A stretch of DNA of 5,394 nucleotides from an uncultured Pirellulaceae bacterium (lineage in GTDB: Bacteria > Planctomycetota > Planctomycetia > Pirellulales > Pirellulaceae), in assembly GCA_934255105.1 (NCBI GenBank), contig CAKQNH010000401.1, positions 1 through 5,394 of the forward strand, read 5' to 3'. The stretch's first letter is position 1. Each line of letters begins with the position of its first letter. A model generated the notes under the pieces. The model searched no databases and was not told the DNA's origin. It worked only from the letters and a program-made list of their open reading frames with translations. The position numbers were made by a program, and so were the translations under genes. Positions 1-5,313 of this stretch are shown piece by piece.

Positions 1-247
1 GTCGCTGGTCAGCTGGCTGATCAAGCAGTTCGGGATCATGGCTCCCATGATGCAGGCTATGGCCAGTGGCGGAGGTCGCGATCGTATGCAGATGATGCAG
101 CAGTTGCAACAAACTATGCTTGGCGACCCAACCATGGGAGGGATCAAAACCAAGAAATCGACCGGGTCCAGGCTAAGTACCAAAGACAAGCAGCGGATGC
201 AGAAGGAGCGCGAGCGGATGTTGCGGAAGTTGAAACGCAAGAAATAG
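1..247 (+). CDS. ffh: Signal recognition particle protein Ffh, C-terminal end (5' partial)
   Basis: Only the last 81 or so codons are present, read from base 2 to a TAG at 245-247; the N and GTPase (G) domains lie outside the window. Visible is the end of the methionine-rich M domain: a helix containing IKQFGIMAPMMQAMA, then a Met/Gln-rich stretch (MQMMQQLQQTML), a Gly-containing linker and a strongly basic tail ending in RKLKRKK. In the Ffh family this domain binds 4.5S SRP RNA and the signal sequences of nascent membrane and exported proteins, which are then passed to FtsY at the membrane. The RNA-binding Gly/Ser loop of the M domain is upstream of the window. The following gene is rpsP, and ffh next to rpsP is a common bacterial arrangement, which supports the call. 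The Lys/Arg tail is longer than in E. coli and may add RNA or membrane contacts (inference). Confidence 0.93.
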   Translation, partial: SLVSWLIKQFGIMAPMMQAMASGGGRDRMQMMQQLQQTMLGDPTMGGIKTKKSTGSRLSTKDKQRMQKERERMLRKLKRKK

Positions 248-322
248 CTCCTGTTGACGAGGATAAGCTGGTTAAAGGGGACTTTTTGTCTTCATTTTGG
301 CCGCTCCCTCGCAGATAGTCCT

Positions 323-356
323 CCCGCTAAATGGAATCGTCCATTACACTTGCGGG
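323..356 (+). promoter_or_regulatory. Nested stem-loop in the rpsP leader
   Basis: CCCGC (323-327) is complementary to GCGGG (352-356). Inside that, AATGGA (330-335) pairs perfectly with TCCATT (340-345) around the loop ATCG. The two stems would stack with small internal bulges in the mRNA leader, about 80 bases before the rpsP start. It could be a ribosomal-protein leader structure, the 3' end of the ffh transcript, or chance. There is no T-run after it, which argues against a simple intrinsic terminator. Confidence 0.3.
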
Positions 357-422
357 TTCGCCGGGATTCCGACTGAAGCAGGTCACCGGCCTAAAACAAT
401 AGATATCGTCTTAAGTCGTTCC

Positions 423-428
423 AGGAGA
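423..428 (+). promoter_or_regulatory. Shine-Dalgarno of rpsP
   Basis: AGGAGA lies six bases before the GTG at 435. It decides the start, because the longer in-frame extension has no such site and the protein beginning at this GTG (M-A-V-R-I-R-L-K) matches the known start of S16. Confidence 0.85.
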
Positions 429-434
429 AATTGT

Positions 435-842
435 GTGGCAGTTCGTATCCGCCTGAAGAAGATGGGCCGCAAGGCTCGGCCGTTTTTCCGTTTTTGCGCT
501 GTCGACGCTCGCGAGCCCCGCGATGGCAAGGTAATTGAAGAATTGGGGTATTACGACCCGATGGTTCGCGAAACCGATGCGCGTGTGGTACTCAAGGCGG
601 AGCGAGTGGACTACTGGCTGAGCGTGGGTGCCCAGCCCAGCGATAAAGCGGCTGTGCTGATCAAGAAGTACGGTACGAAGGGAACGCATTTGGAGGCGCA
701 GAAGGCGGCTCAATCGCGGATGAAGACGCGTCCTGTCCAGTTCCAGCCTAGCCCTGTACCTGCGGCCGCACCTGCAGCGGCACCGGTTGCTGATGCCGCT
801 CCCGCTGAGGAAGCTGCTGCGACTGCTGAAGGGCAGGAGTAG
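435..842 (+). CDS. rpsP: 30S ribosomal protein S16 with long Ala/Pro-rich tail
   Basis: The 135-residue product begins MAVRIRLKKMGRKARPFFRF, the typical S16 start. It continues through the family signatures G-Y-Y-D-P at about 38-42 and Y-W-L-S-V-G-A-Q-P-S-D at about 60-70, to the end of the S16 fold near residue 85. S16 is a primary assembly protein that binds 16S rRNA in the 5' and central regions of the small subunit. Most S16 proteins have 80-90 residues. Here about 45 more follow, basic at first (KTRPVQFQ) and then a low-complexity Ala/Pro/Glu run (about 105-135), probably disordered. The start is a GTG, with a strong Shine-Dalgarno. rpsP follows ffh as in many bacteria, but the usual next genes, trmD and rplS, are absent; the next gene is convergent. 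A stem-loop just after the stop may end the transcript. Confidence 0.96.
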   Translation: MAVRIRLKKMGRKARPFFRFCAVDAREPRDGKVIEELGYYDPMVRETDARVVLKAERVDYWLSVGAQPSDKAAVLIKKYGTKGTHLEAQKAAQSRMKTRPVQFQPSPVPAAAPAAAPVADAAPAEEAAATAEGQE

Positions 843-872
843 CCAGACGGCTACTAATCGCCAAGCGACGGC

Positions 873-897
873 AGCCATGGATGCAAGTCCATGGTTT
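873..897 (+). terminator. Possible rpsP terminator stem-loop
   Basis: CCATGGA (875-881) pairs perfectly with TCCATGG (888-894) around the loop TGCAAG, and the stem can be extended by a G-T and an A-T pair. Three T residues follow. It begins about 30 bases after the rpsP stop. The short T-run makes it a weak intrinsic terminator, but position and symmetry fit a 3' end for rpsP. Confidence 0.45.
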
Positions 898-933
898 CGG
901 CCTCTTCGCTACATCTAGCCCCTTGGGCTGTGA

Positions 934-967
934 GGTTGTACGTAGCGGAGGGGTTGTACGTAGCGGA
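934..967 (+). repeat. Two direct copies of a 16-base REP-head sequence, period 18
   Basis: GGTTGTACGTAGCGGA occurs at 934-949 and again, identically, at 952-967. The second copy runs straight into the inverted hairpin pair that starts at 962. The first copy has the same 5' flank and the GTAG tetranucleotide but no stem after it, so it looks like a truncated or partly duplicated repeat head. Confidence 0.8.
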
Positions 968-1022
968 ACTCGCCAAGAGTTTCGGCTGGCCCTGGTGGCC
1001 GAAAGTCTTGGCGACTTCCGCT
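962..1022. repeat. REP-like inverted pair of hairpin units (BIME-like)
   Basis: Two 25-base arms, 962-986 and 998-1022, are inverted copies with 23 of 25 positions complementary and an 11-base spacer. Each arm is also a small stem-loop by itself. In the left arm CGGAACTC (964-971) pairs with GAGTTTCG (977-984) around GCCAA. In the right arm, read on the minus strand, the same stem has CGGAAGTC and GACTTTCG around the same loop. The two differences between arms (969/1015 and 979/1005) are the partners of one base pair within each unit: C-G in one, G-C in the other. The left unit has GTAG (960-963) at its 5' foot; the right has GCAG (1024 to 1021, minus strand). It sits between two convergent genes, the classic position for REP pairs. 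It could also serve as a bidirectional transcription barrier. Confidence 0.75.
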
Positions 1023-1037
1023 GCCATTGGAGCTAGT

Positions 1038-1060
1038 GGCTTCCACTATCATTGGAAGCC
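1038..1060. terminator. Stem-loop at the 3' end of the aminotransferase gene
   Basis: GGCTTCCA (1038-1045) and TGGAAGCC (1053-1060) form a perfect 8-base-pair stem with a 7-base loop. On the minus strand it begins 33 bases after the aminotransferase stop codon. No T-run follows on either strand, so intrinsic termination is uncertain. It could stabilise the 3' end of the mRNA instead. Confidence 0.4.
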
Positions 1061-1093
1061 GTGCGCTTCCGAAGACTCACAGCCGCGTTGGGC

Positions 1094-2383
1094 TCACTTG
1101 GCTACTGCTCGCAGTGTGGAGGCCGCCGCCGCGGTGTATTCGACTTCACGCTTCTCGAGGCATTTAGAGATCTGCCGCACGGCTTGCCGTAGTCGGCTCT
1201 CGTTTTCGACCAGAGCCAATCGCAGATAGCCTTCGCCGGTGGGGCCAAAGCCCGTGCCGGGGCTGACGGCGACGTCACCATGCTCTAGCAGCATCATGGC
1301 GAAGTCGAGCGTATTCATGCGCGCCAGCCATCGCTCTGGGACCTTGGCCCATACGAACATTCCAGCTCGCGGTGTGGAAGCTTCCCAGCCAATGCGGTGG
1401 AGCCCATCGAGCAGGGCGTCGCGGCGAGTTTTGTATATGTCGGACTGGCGTTCGATGGCCGCTTCTGTATCGCGCAAGGCGACGATAGCGGCAATTTGGA
1501 TGGCTTGGAACATGCCGTAATCGTAGTAGCCTTTGATCGTCGCCAAGCCGCGAATCATGTCTTGGTTACCGACGCAGAAGCCGACTCGCCAGCCAGCCAT
1601 GTTGTAGCCTTTGCTCATCGTCGTGAATTCGACACCGACGTCGATCGCACCCGGCGAGGCCAAGAAGCTCGGTGGTGTGTAGCCATCAAAGGCGACGTCC
1701 GAATAGGCGAAGTCGCTGATGACCATAAATCCGTAGCGTTTGGACAGCTTGACCACTTCGGTAAAGAACTCTTGCTCTACGGTGACCGTCGAGGGATTGT
1801 GCGGATAGTTGATAATCAGCAGCTTGGGCCGCGGATAAAAGTGCTGGCAGGTGTAGGCGATGTTGCGCAGAAACTTTTCGCTGTCCGCCACCTCGAGTGC
1901 CACGACATTGCCGGCAGCTAGGATCACGCCGTACATGTGCACGGGAAAATAGGGGGCGGGGATCATGGCGGTATCGCCGGGGCCCATCAGCGCCAAGCAC
2001 ATGTGGCTGAAGCCCTCTTTGCTTCCCAAGCAGACGATGGCTTCCGTCTCGGGGTCGAGTCGCACGCCGTACTTGCGGAAGTACTTGCTGGTCAACTCTC
2101 GCCGTAGGTTCAGCAGCCCATTGGACTTGCTGTAGCCGTGGTTGCGTTCGTCATAGGTGGCTTCGACCATCTTCTCCATGACGATCCGTTCGGGTGGATC
2201 GGATGGATTGCCCATGCCGAGGTCGATGACGTCGCTCCCCGCGCGTCGCTTTTGGTAGAGCGTATTGTTGATCCGCCCGAACAAGTAGGGGGGCAGGCGC
2301 TGGACTCGCGACGCGTACTCGACGCGAAACGGTTCATTAGGGGTGTCGTCAGGAACGGAAGCGGGCAAGCTAGGATCGAACAT
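1094..2383 (-). CDS. alaC: PLP-dependent class I aminotransferase, AlaC-like (alanine transaminase)
   Basis: The 429-residue protein is a fold type I aminotransferase closest, from memory, to E. coli AlaC (YfdZ), which makes L-alanine from pyruvate and glutamate in the cytoplasm. Matching landmarks are LPPYLF (30-35), [11 protein letters not shown] (54-64), HGYSKSNG (82-89), GSKEG (120-124, PLP phosphate), NYPHNPS (192-198) with Asn196, Asp224 and Tyr227 in ISDFAYSD, the Schiff-base lysine Lys258 in [15 protein letters not shown], and Arg388 in YLRLALVEN for the substrate carboxylate. All catalytic residues are present. The ATG at 2383 is preferred because it gives an N-terminus close in length to AlaC; the frame stays open to a TTG at 2482 directly after the upstream stop, without a ribosome binding site. 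LL-diaminopimelate aminotransferase (DapL) belongs to a related group, so the exact substrate is less sure than the family. The gene lies 99 bases downstream of the parvulin-like gene on the same strand. Confidence 0.85.
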   Translation of the reverse strand: MFDPSLPASVPDDTPNEPFRVEYASRVQRLPPYLFGRINNTLYQKRRAGSDVIDLGMGNPSDPPERIVMEKMVEATYDERNHGYSKSNGLLNLRRELTSKYFRKYGVRLDPETEAIVCLGSKEGFSHMCLALMGPGDTAMIPAPYFPVHMYGVILAAGNVVALEVADSEKFLRNIAYTCQHFYPRPKLLIINYPHNPSTVTVEQEFFTEVVKLSKRYGFMVISDFAYSDVAFDGYTPPSFLASPGAIDVGVEFTTMSKGYNMAGWRVGFCVGNQDMIRGLATIKGYYDYGMFQAIQIAAIVALRDTEAAIERQSDIYKTRRDALLDGLHRIGWEASTPRAGMFVWAKVPERWLARMNTLDFAMMLLEHGDVAVSPGTGFGPTGEGYLRLALVENESRLRQAVRQISKCLEKREVEYTAAAASTLRAVAK

Positions 2384-2482
2384 GATCAACTCAGGCGATA
2401 TTTGTGCGGCAGTAGTACAGATTGTGGCGTGGAGGGCCAAGCCAGTATTATCGCCCGAGTAGAGCATTCTAGCCAGGGGCAA
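2384..2482 (-). promoter_or_regulatory. Gap between the parvulin-like gene and the aminotransferase gene
   Basis: These 99 bases contain a GATAAT at about 2449-2454 (minus strand) that resembles a -10 box, but no matching -35 at the right distance. The ribosome binding region before the ATG at 2383 is weak (TGAG, about six bases upstream). The spacing allows either one operon or a private promoter for the aminotransferase. Confidence 0.25.
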
Positions 2483-4333
2483 TTAGCGGCTGGATGGAAC
2501 CACTTGTCCCGTGGCGGGGCCGGTAGCTGAAGCGGTTTTGACATTGCCCGCCTGAGCAGTCCCTTCCAGGAAGTTGTCGATTTGCGCAGATGCGTGTAGG
2601 GCGTCCAGTCGAGCGTGCATGGCCAAACGCAGCTTTTTTTCCTGGATTTCTTTGTGGATTTCGCCTCGAACCGCTTGGAAGTCTTGCACGATTGGAGTCG
2701 TTTCGCCTTGCTTGAACAGGATTGCGAATTGTTCTCCCCAGGCGACCACGCCGGAGATTTCGCCGGTTTGCAGGGAGAAAGCGACATCTTCCAGGGAGGG
2801 GCGCCCGCCGTGTTTACGCAGTGGCGGAATCTTGCCAAAGTTGCTGCGCGAAACGGGTTCGACCGAGTACTTGGCTGCCAGTTCGCCAAAGGCCTCTTCG
2901 TTAGCCGCTGCGCGCGCTTCGCGGAAGACGTCTTGGGCGGTGCGTTGATTGCTCAAGACGATCGCCAGCACTTCTGCGCGTGGCCCGAAGTTCGATTCGA
3001 ATCCCTTGCGCAGGTCCTCGTCGCTGACGGTCACCGAGTCTTCTACCAATTTCTTTAGCGCCACGCTCGGCCATACGGCGTCGTCGATGTATAGTTCTAG
3101 CGTCGCACCCTCCTCCTCCATGACCGCCTTGAGCCAGGCTTGTGGATTGGGCGATCCGTCGGAGTTAATGTAGCCCGCCAGGTCGGCTGCGCGAGCAATC
3201 TCCGCGTCGATGTCTGGCTGGATCACCGTTTTGTTGGCCGCCTTCAGTTCCGAGGTCAGCAGTAGGCGGTCGATTTCGCCGCGGAGGATCGGTCGGCCAT
3301 GCCGCGCAATGCACTGGGATGCCAAGTGATCTCGGGCTACAGGTTGTCCGTTGATAAGGCCAGCCACGCCTGGGTGTTGCTTTTCCAGTTCTGGATTTCC
3401 GATCACTGGGACAACTTTACTGTTCTGCTGCAGCGTCGCGAAAATCTCATCCGCGGCCACTCCCAAGCGTTGATCTCGCAGTTGGTCGTGAATGCGTTGT
3501 TGGATTGAGGGCAGGAGCTGCGCATTGGGAGTCGTGGCTTCGAAGTGGCGAACGCATTGCAGGAAGACATGCATCTCGCCAATTTGAAACACGGGTGAAA
3601 TTTCATTGGGGCGCAATTGGAAGGCGATGCGTTCGAGTTGGTCGTCGCCGCTGTAGTGCCGGATCGGCGGCAGCAGGCCATCAACGCTAGCGCTGACCGC
3701 ATCGTCGCTGTGTTCTTTGGCTAGCCTTCGGAACTGATCGGGTTTAGCGCTGGCTTGTGCGTGCAGTTGTTGAGCCTTGTCCGCTTGCGCGACGGCGATC
3801 ATGCGGACTTGGACTTTCGGACCATACTCGCTCTGAATGACGCGTTCGATCTCTGCGTTGGAGACCTGGATTTTGTCGGCGGCCAGAGCTCGTAGAGCCA
3901 ACATGGGCCAGACGATTTCGCTGGCGTATTGTTCTGGGGTAATGTCGCGCTCGTCGTGCAGGGCTTGTAGGAAGAGCGTGGTGGTCAGGCCAAACTTTTG
4001 TGAGACGCGGGTGATTTCATCGTTCACATCGGCCTGGGTCACTTGGATTCCCTTGGCCGCGCAGGCTTGCAGGATCAAGTGTTTGTTGAGCAGATTGTCG
4101 AGTACGACTGAGCCATAGCGTCTCAGGCAAGCGTCGCCGAGCTGGTCCCGCGAGATGGTTTGGCCGTTGACTACGGCCACGACCTTGGGGAGCGATTCCA
4201 TCGGGTTCTTTGGGGCCGCAGCTTGCTGTCCGCCGCCAGCTTGCTTGTTTTTTGACTGCCCGCTACAAAGCTCGCCTAGCGGGAGCGTTATCAGCGTGAG
4301 TGCCAATAGTACATGGAATGTTCGGCTGCGCAT
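2483..4333 (-). CDS. Exported protein with two tandem SurA/parvulin-like (peptidyl-prolyl isomerase family) units
   Basis: This 616-residue protein begins with a signal peptide (basic MRSR, hydrophobic 5-19, possible cleavage near CSG-QS at 23-27) and a Gln/Ala-rich linker, so it should act outside the cytoplasm. Two homologous units follow, about 51-310 and 323-585. Each has a SurA-like helical part opening with V-x-G/V-x-NGQ-x-x-x-RD (VVNGQTISRD at 54-63; LINGQPVARD at 326-335), a W-P segment (142-143; 421-422), a Y/F-GP motif (170-172; 449-451), then a parvulin-like domain (about 174-262 and 452-542) with PPIR or PPLR, an AF-x-L helix and GEIS or NEIS. The parvulin His of the HILL-type motif is Met or Ala in both (VRMIAV, VLAIVL); only unit 1 keeps a late His (GEMHVF). 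Isomerase activity is therefore doubtful and a chaperone role more likely (inference). The ATG start at 4333 is fixed by AGGAGG seven bases upstream; a TTG at 4366 is rejected. Confidence 0.82.
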   Translation of the reverse strand: MRSRTFHVLLALTLITLPLGELCSGQSKNKQAGGGQQAAAPKNPMESLPKVVAVVNGQTISRDQLGDACLRRYGSVVLDNLLNKHLILQACAAKGIQVTQADVNDEITRVSQKFGLTTTLFLQALHDERDITPEQYASEIVWPMLALRALAADKIQVSNAEIERVIQSEYGPKVQVRMIAVAQADKAQQLHAQASAKPDQFRRLAKEHSDDAVSASVDGLLPPIRHYSGDDQLERIAFQLRPNEISPVFQIGEMHVFLQCVRHFEATTPNAQLLPSIQQRIHDQLRDQRLGVAADEIFATLQQNSKVVPVIGNPELEKQHPGVAGLINGQPVARDHLASQCIARHGRPILRGEIDRLLLTSELKAANKTVIQPDIDAEIARAADLAGYINSDGSPNPQAWLKAVMEEEGATLELYIDDAVWPSVALKKLVEDSVTVSDEDLRKGFESNFGPRAEVLAIVLSNQRTAQDVFREARAAANEEAFGELAAKYSVEPVSRSNFGKIPPLRKHGGRPSLEDVAFSLQTGEISGVVAWGEQFAILFKQGETTPIVQDFQAVRGEIHKEIQEKKLRLAMHARLDALHASAQIDNFLEGTAQAGNVKTASATGPATGQVVPSSR

Positions 4334-4340
4334 GGCGGTT

Positions 4341-4346
4341 CCTCCT
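4341..4346 (-). promoter_or_regulatory. Shine-Dalgarno of the parvulin-like gene
   Basis: AGGAGG on the minus strand is a full match to the anti-Shine-Dalgarno, seven bases before the ATG at 4333. It settles the start codon, and the encoded protein then opens directly with the basic n-region of its signal peptide. Confidence 0.9.
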
Positions 4347-4430
4347 GAACCAAGCTTGTTATTCAAAAATCTGGCGGGTCAACGGCTCGCCGTCATTGGC
4401 TGGGCAGCACGAAGGCGACGTTTGAATCCG

Positions 4431-4446
4431 CAATTCTAGATAATTG
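4431..4446. repeat. Palindrome over the putative -10 box
   Basis: CAATT (4431-4435) and AATTG (4442-4446) form a perfect inverted repeat around CTAGAT, overlapping the putative -10 box of the minus-strand gene. It could be an operator half-site pair, but five-base arms in AT-rich DNA may arise by chance. Confidence 0.3.
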
Positions 4447-4462
4447 TGTCCTGCGGCTACAA
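4433..4462 (-). promoter_or_regulatory. Possible promoter of the parvulin-like gene
   Basis: On the minus strand TTGTAG (4462 to 4457) and TAGAAT (4438 to 4433) are separated by 18 bases, resembling -35 and -10 boxes. The -10 matches the sigma-70 consensus at five of six positions; the -35 is weak (three of six). They lie about 100 bases before the start codon. Confidence 0.35.
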
Positions 4463-4465
4463 GGG

Positions 4466-4487
4466 CAGTTTGGGAGCTAGCAAACTG
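4466..4487. repeat. 22-base inverted repeat upstream of the putative -35 box
   Basis: CAGTTTG (4466-4472) and CAAACTG (4481-4487) are perfect seven-base arms separated by GGAGCTAG. It begins four bases upstream of the putative -35 of the parvulin-like gene, a position and spacing suited to a dimeric transcription factor. It is equally placed to act on the divergent methyltransferase gene. Confidence 0.4.
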
Positions 4488-4505
4488 TTAAACTAACTGC
4501 TGCAG

Positions 4506-4621
4506 CGTAGCACGCTTGTCCCAATCGTTCCCGGCGTAGCACGCTTGTCCCAAGCGTTCCTGACGTAGCACGCTTGTCCCAAGCGTTCATAATGTAGTAC
4601 GCTTGTCCCAAGCGTGCCTGA
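4506..4621 (+). repeat. Four tandem 29-base REP-like hairpin repeats
   Basis: Copies lie at 4506-4534, 4535-4563, 4564-4592 and 4593-4621, with no unique spacers. The core GTAGCACGCTTGTCCCAAGC holds GTAG followed by a stem, ACGCTTG pairing with CAAGCGT around a TCC loop. Copies 2 and 3 have the full 7-base-pair stem. Copy 1 has one mismatch (CAATCGT). Copy 4 has T in place of C after GTAG and G in place of T after the stem, which lets the stem extend to nine pairs including a wobble. The last five to seven bases of each unit vary most. GTAG is kept in all four. Similar sequences are, as I recall, frequent between genes in Pirellulaceae. Confidence 0.9.
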
Positions 4622-4710
4622 AGCAACTAAGATAATTGCTCTAGTCAAGCGGAGTCCGGTCGAGGGTTTCAGCAATTTAATCGACGCCCTCGTGGGACAA
4701 AACTTCCATA

Positions 4711-4716
4711 GAAAGG
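4711..4716 (+). promoter_or_regulatory. Shine-Dalgarno-like site of the methyltransferase gene
   Basis: GAAAGG lies six bases before the ATG at 4723. It is a partial match to the consensus and supports this ATG, which is the first in the frame. Confidence 0.55.
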
Positions 4717-4722
4717 CAATCC

Positions 4723-5313
4723 ATGGCACCAATCATCAAGCCATTTGAAGCTGGCGAGCTCGAGGAGTTGTGGGCCGAGGCGGCTGGTATATGGGACGCG
4801 CATGAGGACGAACCGGCGTTCGACGGCTACGTCAGCGCCGACTTCGCGGCAATTCACCAACGGCTGACGCGGTTGAAGGATCGGGCTCACGCGTTCTTGG
4901 AGTGGGGGTCGGGGCTAGGTGTCGTCGCCATTATGGCCAGCCGACTTGGTTTTGATGCATACGGGATCGAGGTCAAACCGGAGTTGGTCGACGCGGCGCG
5001 AGAGCTCGCGGAACGTTTTCAGGCTAGTCCCCGGTTCGCCACGGGATCGTTCATACCCGAAGGCTTCGCTGGCGACCTGATGCATGGCGACGAATTCCAT
5101 CGCACCGAGACCCAAGATCATTCAGCCTATGAACAGATCGACATGGAACTGCGCGATTTCGATTTGGTCTACGCCTACCCCTGGCCTGAAGAGCACACCA
5201 CATTCCGCAGCATCATCCGCCGTTGTGCGTCGCCTCATACGCTGTATCTGCGCTACGACGCTCGCGAGGGGCTGTCGCTCACGCGCCCAGCCGCTCGTCG
5301 CACACGGAGGTAG
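4723..5313 (+). CDS. Class I SAM-dependent methyltransferase, substrate unknown
   Basis: The 196-residue protein shows a Rossmann-fold methyltransferase core. Motif I is FLEWGSGLGVVAI (58-70, E-x-G-x-G-x-G), which holds the methionine moiety of S-adenosylmethionine. The acidic end of strand 2 is Glu83 in YGIEV, expected to contact the ribose hydroxyls. The motif IV position is DFDLVYAYPWPEEH (145-158), where D-x-V-x-x-Y-P-W-P resembles the substrate-proximal loop of this superfamily. An N-terminal helical part (10-55) precedes the core. The C-terminus is basic and Arg-rich (AARRTRR). From memory, short planctomycete methyltransferases with a similar A-Y-P-W-P motif end at about this point, so the gene is probably complete, though the stop lies directly against a microsatellite. 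No neighbour indicates the substrate. A role in modifying a small molecule, protein or nucleic acid cannot be told apart here. Confidence 0.75.
   Translation: MAPIIKPFEAGELEELWAEAAGIWDAHEDEPAFDGYVSADFAAIHQRLTRLKDRAHAFLEWGSGLGVVAIMASRLGFDAYGIEVKPELVDAARELAERFQASPRFATGSFIPEGFAGDLMHGDEFHRTETQDHSAYEQIDMELRDFDLVYAYPWPEEHTTFRSIIRRCASPHTLYLRYDAREGLSLTRPAARRTRR

Larger units (their letters stand above)
248..434 (+). promoter_or_regulatory. ffh-rpsP intergenic leader
   Basis: These 187 bases carry no convincing gene. An open frame continuous with rpsP runs back to a TTG at 297, but it has no ribosome binding site and would add 46 non-S16 residues. The stretch contains a short AAAG/CTTT stem followed by T residues (274-287), a nested stem-loop (323-356) and the rpsP Shine-Dalgarno. 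I found no pair of -35 and -10 boxes with good spacing, so whether rpsP has its own promoter or is read through from ffh is open. Confidence 0.4.
4334..4722. other. Divergent intergenic region between the parvulin-like and methyltransferase genes
   Basis: These 389 bases contain no gene I can support. From left to right they hold the Shine-Dalgarno and leader of the minus-strand gene, a possible minus-strand promoter (4433-4462), two palindromes (4431-4446 and 4466-4487), the four-copy hairpin array (4506-4621), and about 100 bases of leader for the methyltransferase. That leader contains a CGAGGG/CCCTCG inverted repeat (4660-4665 and 4687-4692) with a 21-base loop. Short open frames across the array only translate the repeats. 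Confidence 0.6.

Noticed and set aside
297..434. 46-residue N-terminal extension of S16 from a TTG
   Set aside because: There is no ribosome binding site before the TTG, the extra residues do not resemble S16, and a strong Shine-Dalgarno precedes the GTG at 435.
411..878. Minus-strand open frame antisense to rpsP
   Set aside because: It is a shadow of the S16 gene, with Arg/Leu-rich composition and no recognisable domain.
891..1229. Plus-strand open frame of 112 codons
   Set aside because: It translates the direct and inverted repeats and then runs antisense into the aminotransferase gene; no start signal or family resemblance.
2384..2482. N-terminal extension of the aminotransferase to the TTG at 2482
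   Set aside because: The frame is open right up to the upstream TAA, but no ribosome binding site is present and the added 33 residues are not part of the AlaC family.
2386..2889. Frameshifted extension of the parvulin-like or aminotransferase gene
   Set aside because: Both real genes are intact across this stretch in their own frames; this frame is a shadow.
4265..4268. Lipoprotein signal at Cys23 of the parvulin-like protein
   Set aside because: The residues before the Cys are G-E-L, which do not fit the lipobox (Leu at -3 and Gly/Ala/Ser at -1); an ordinary signal peptide is more likely.
4506..4621. CRISPR array
   Set aside because: The 29-base units are directly contiguous, with no unique spacers of constant length and no cas genes.
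4603..4632. Promoter for the methyltransferase gene with its -35 in repeat copy 4 (TTGTCC) and -10 at TAAGAT
   Set aside because: Both boxes match the consensus weakly, and the -35 would be identical in every repeat copy, so the match carries little weight.
4493..4732. Minus-strand open frame of 79 codons
   Set aside because: Much of it is the translation of the four hairpin repeats, which gives repeated peptides without any protein-like pattern.
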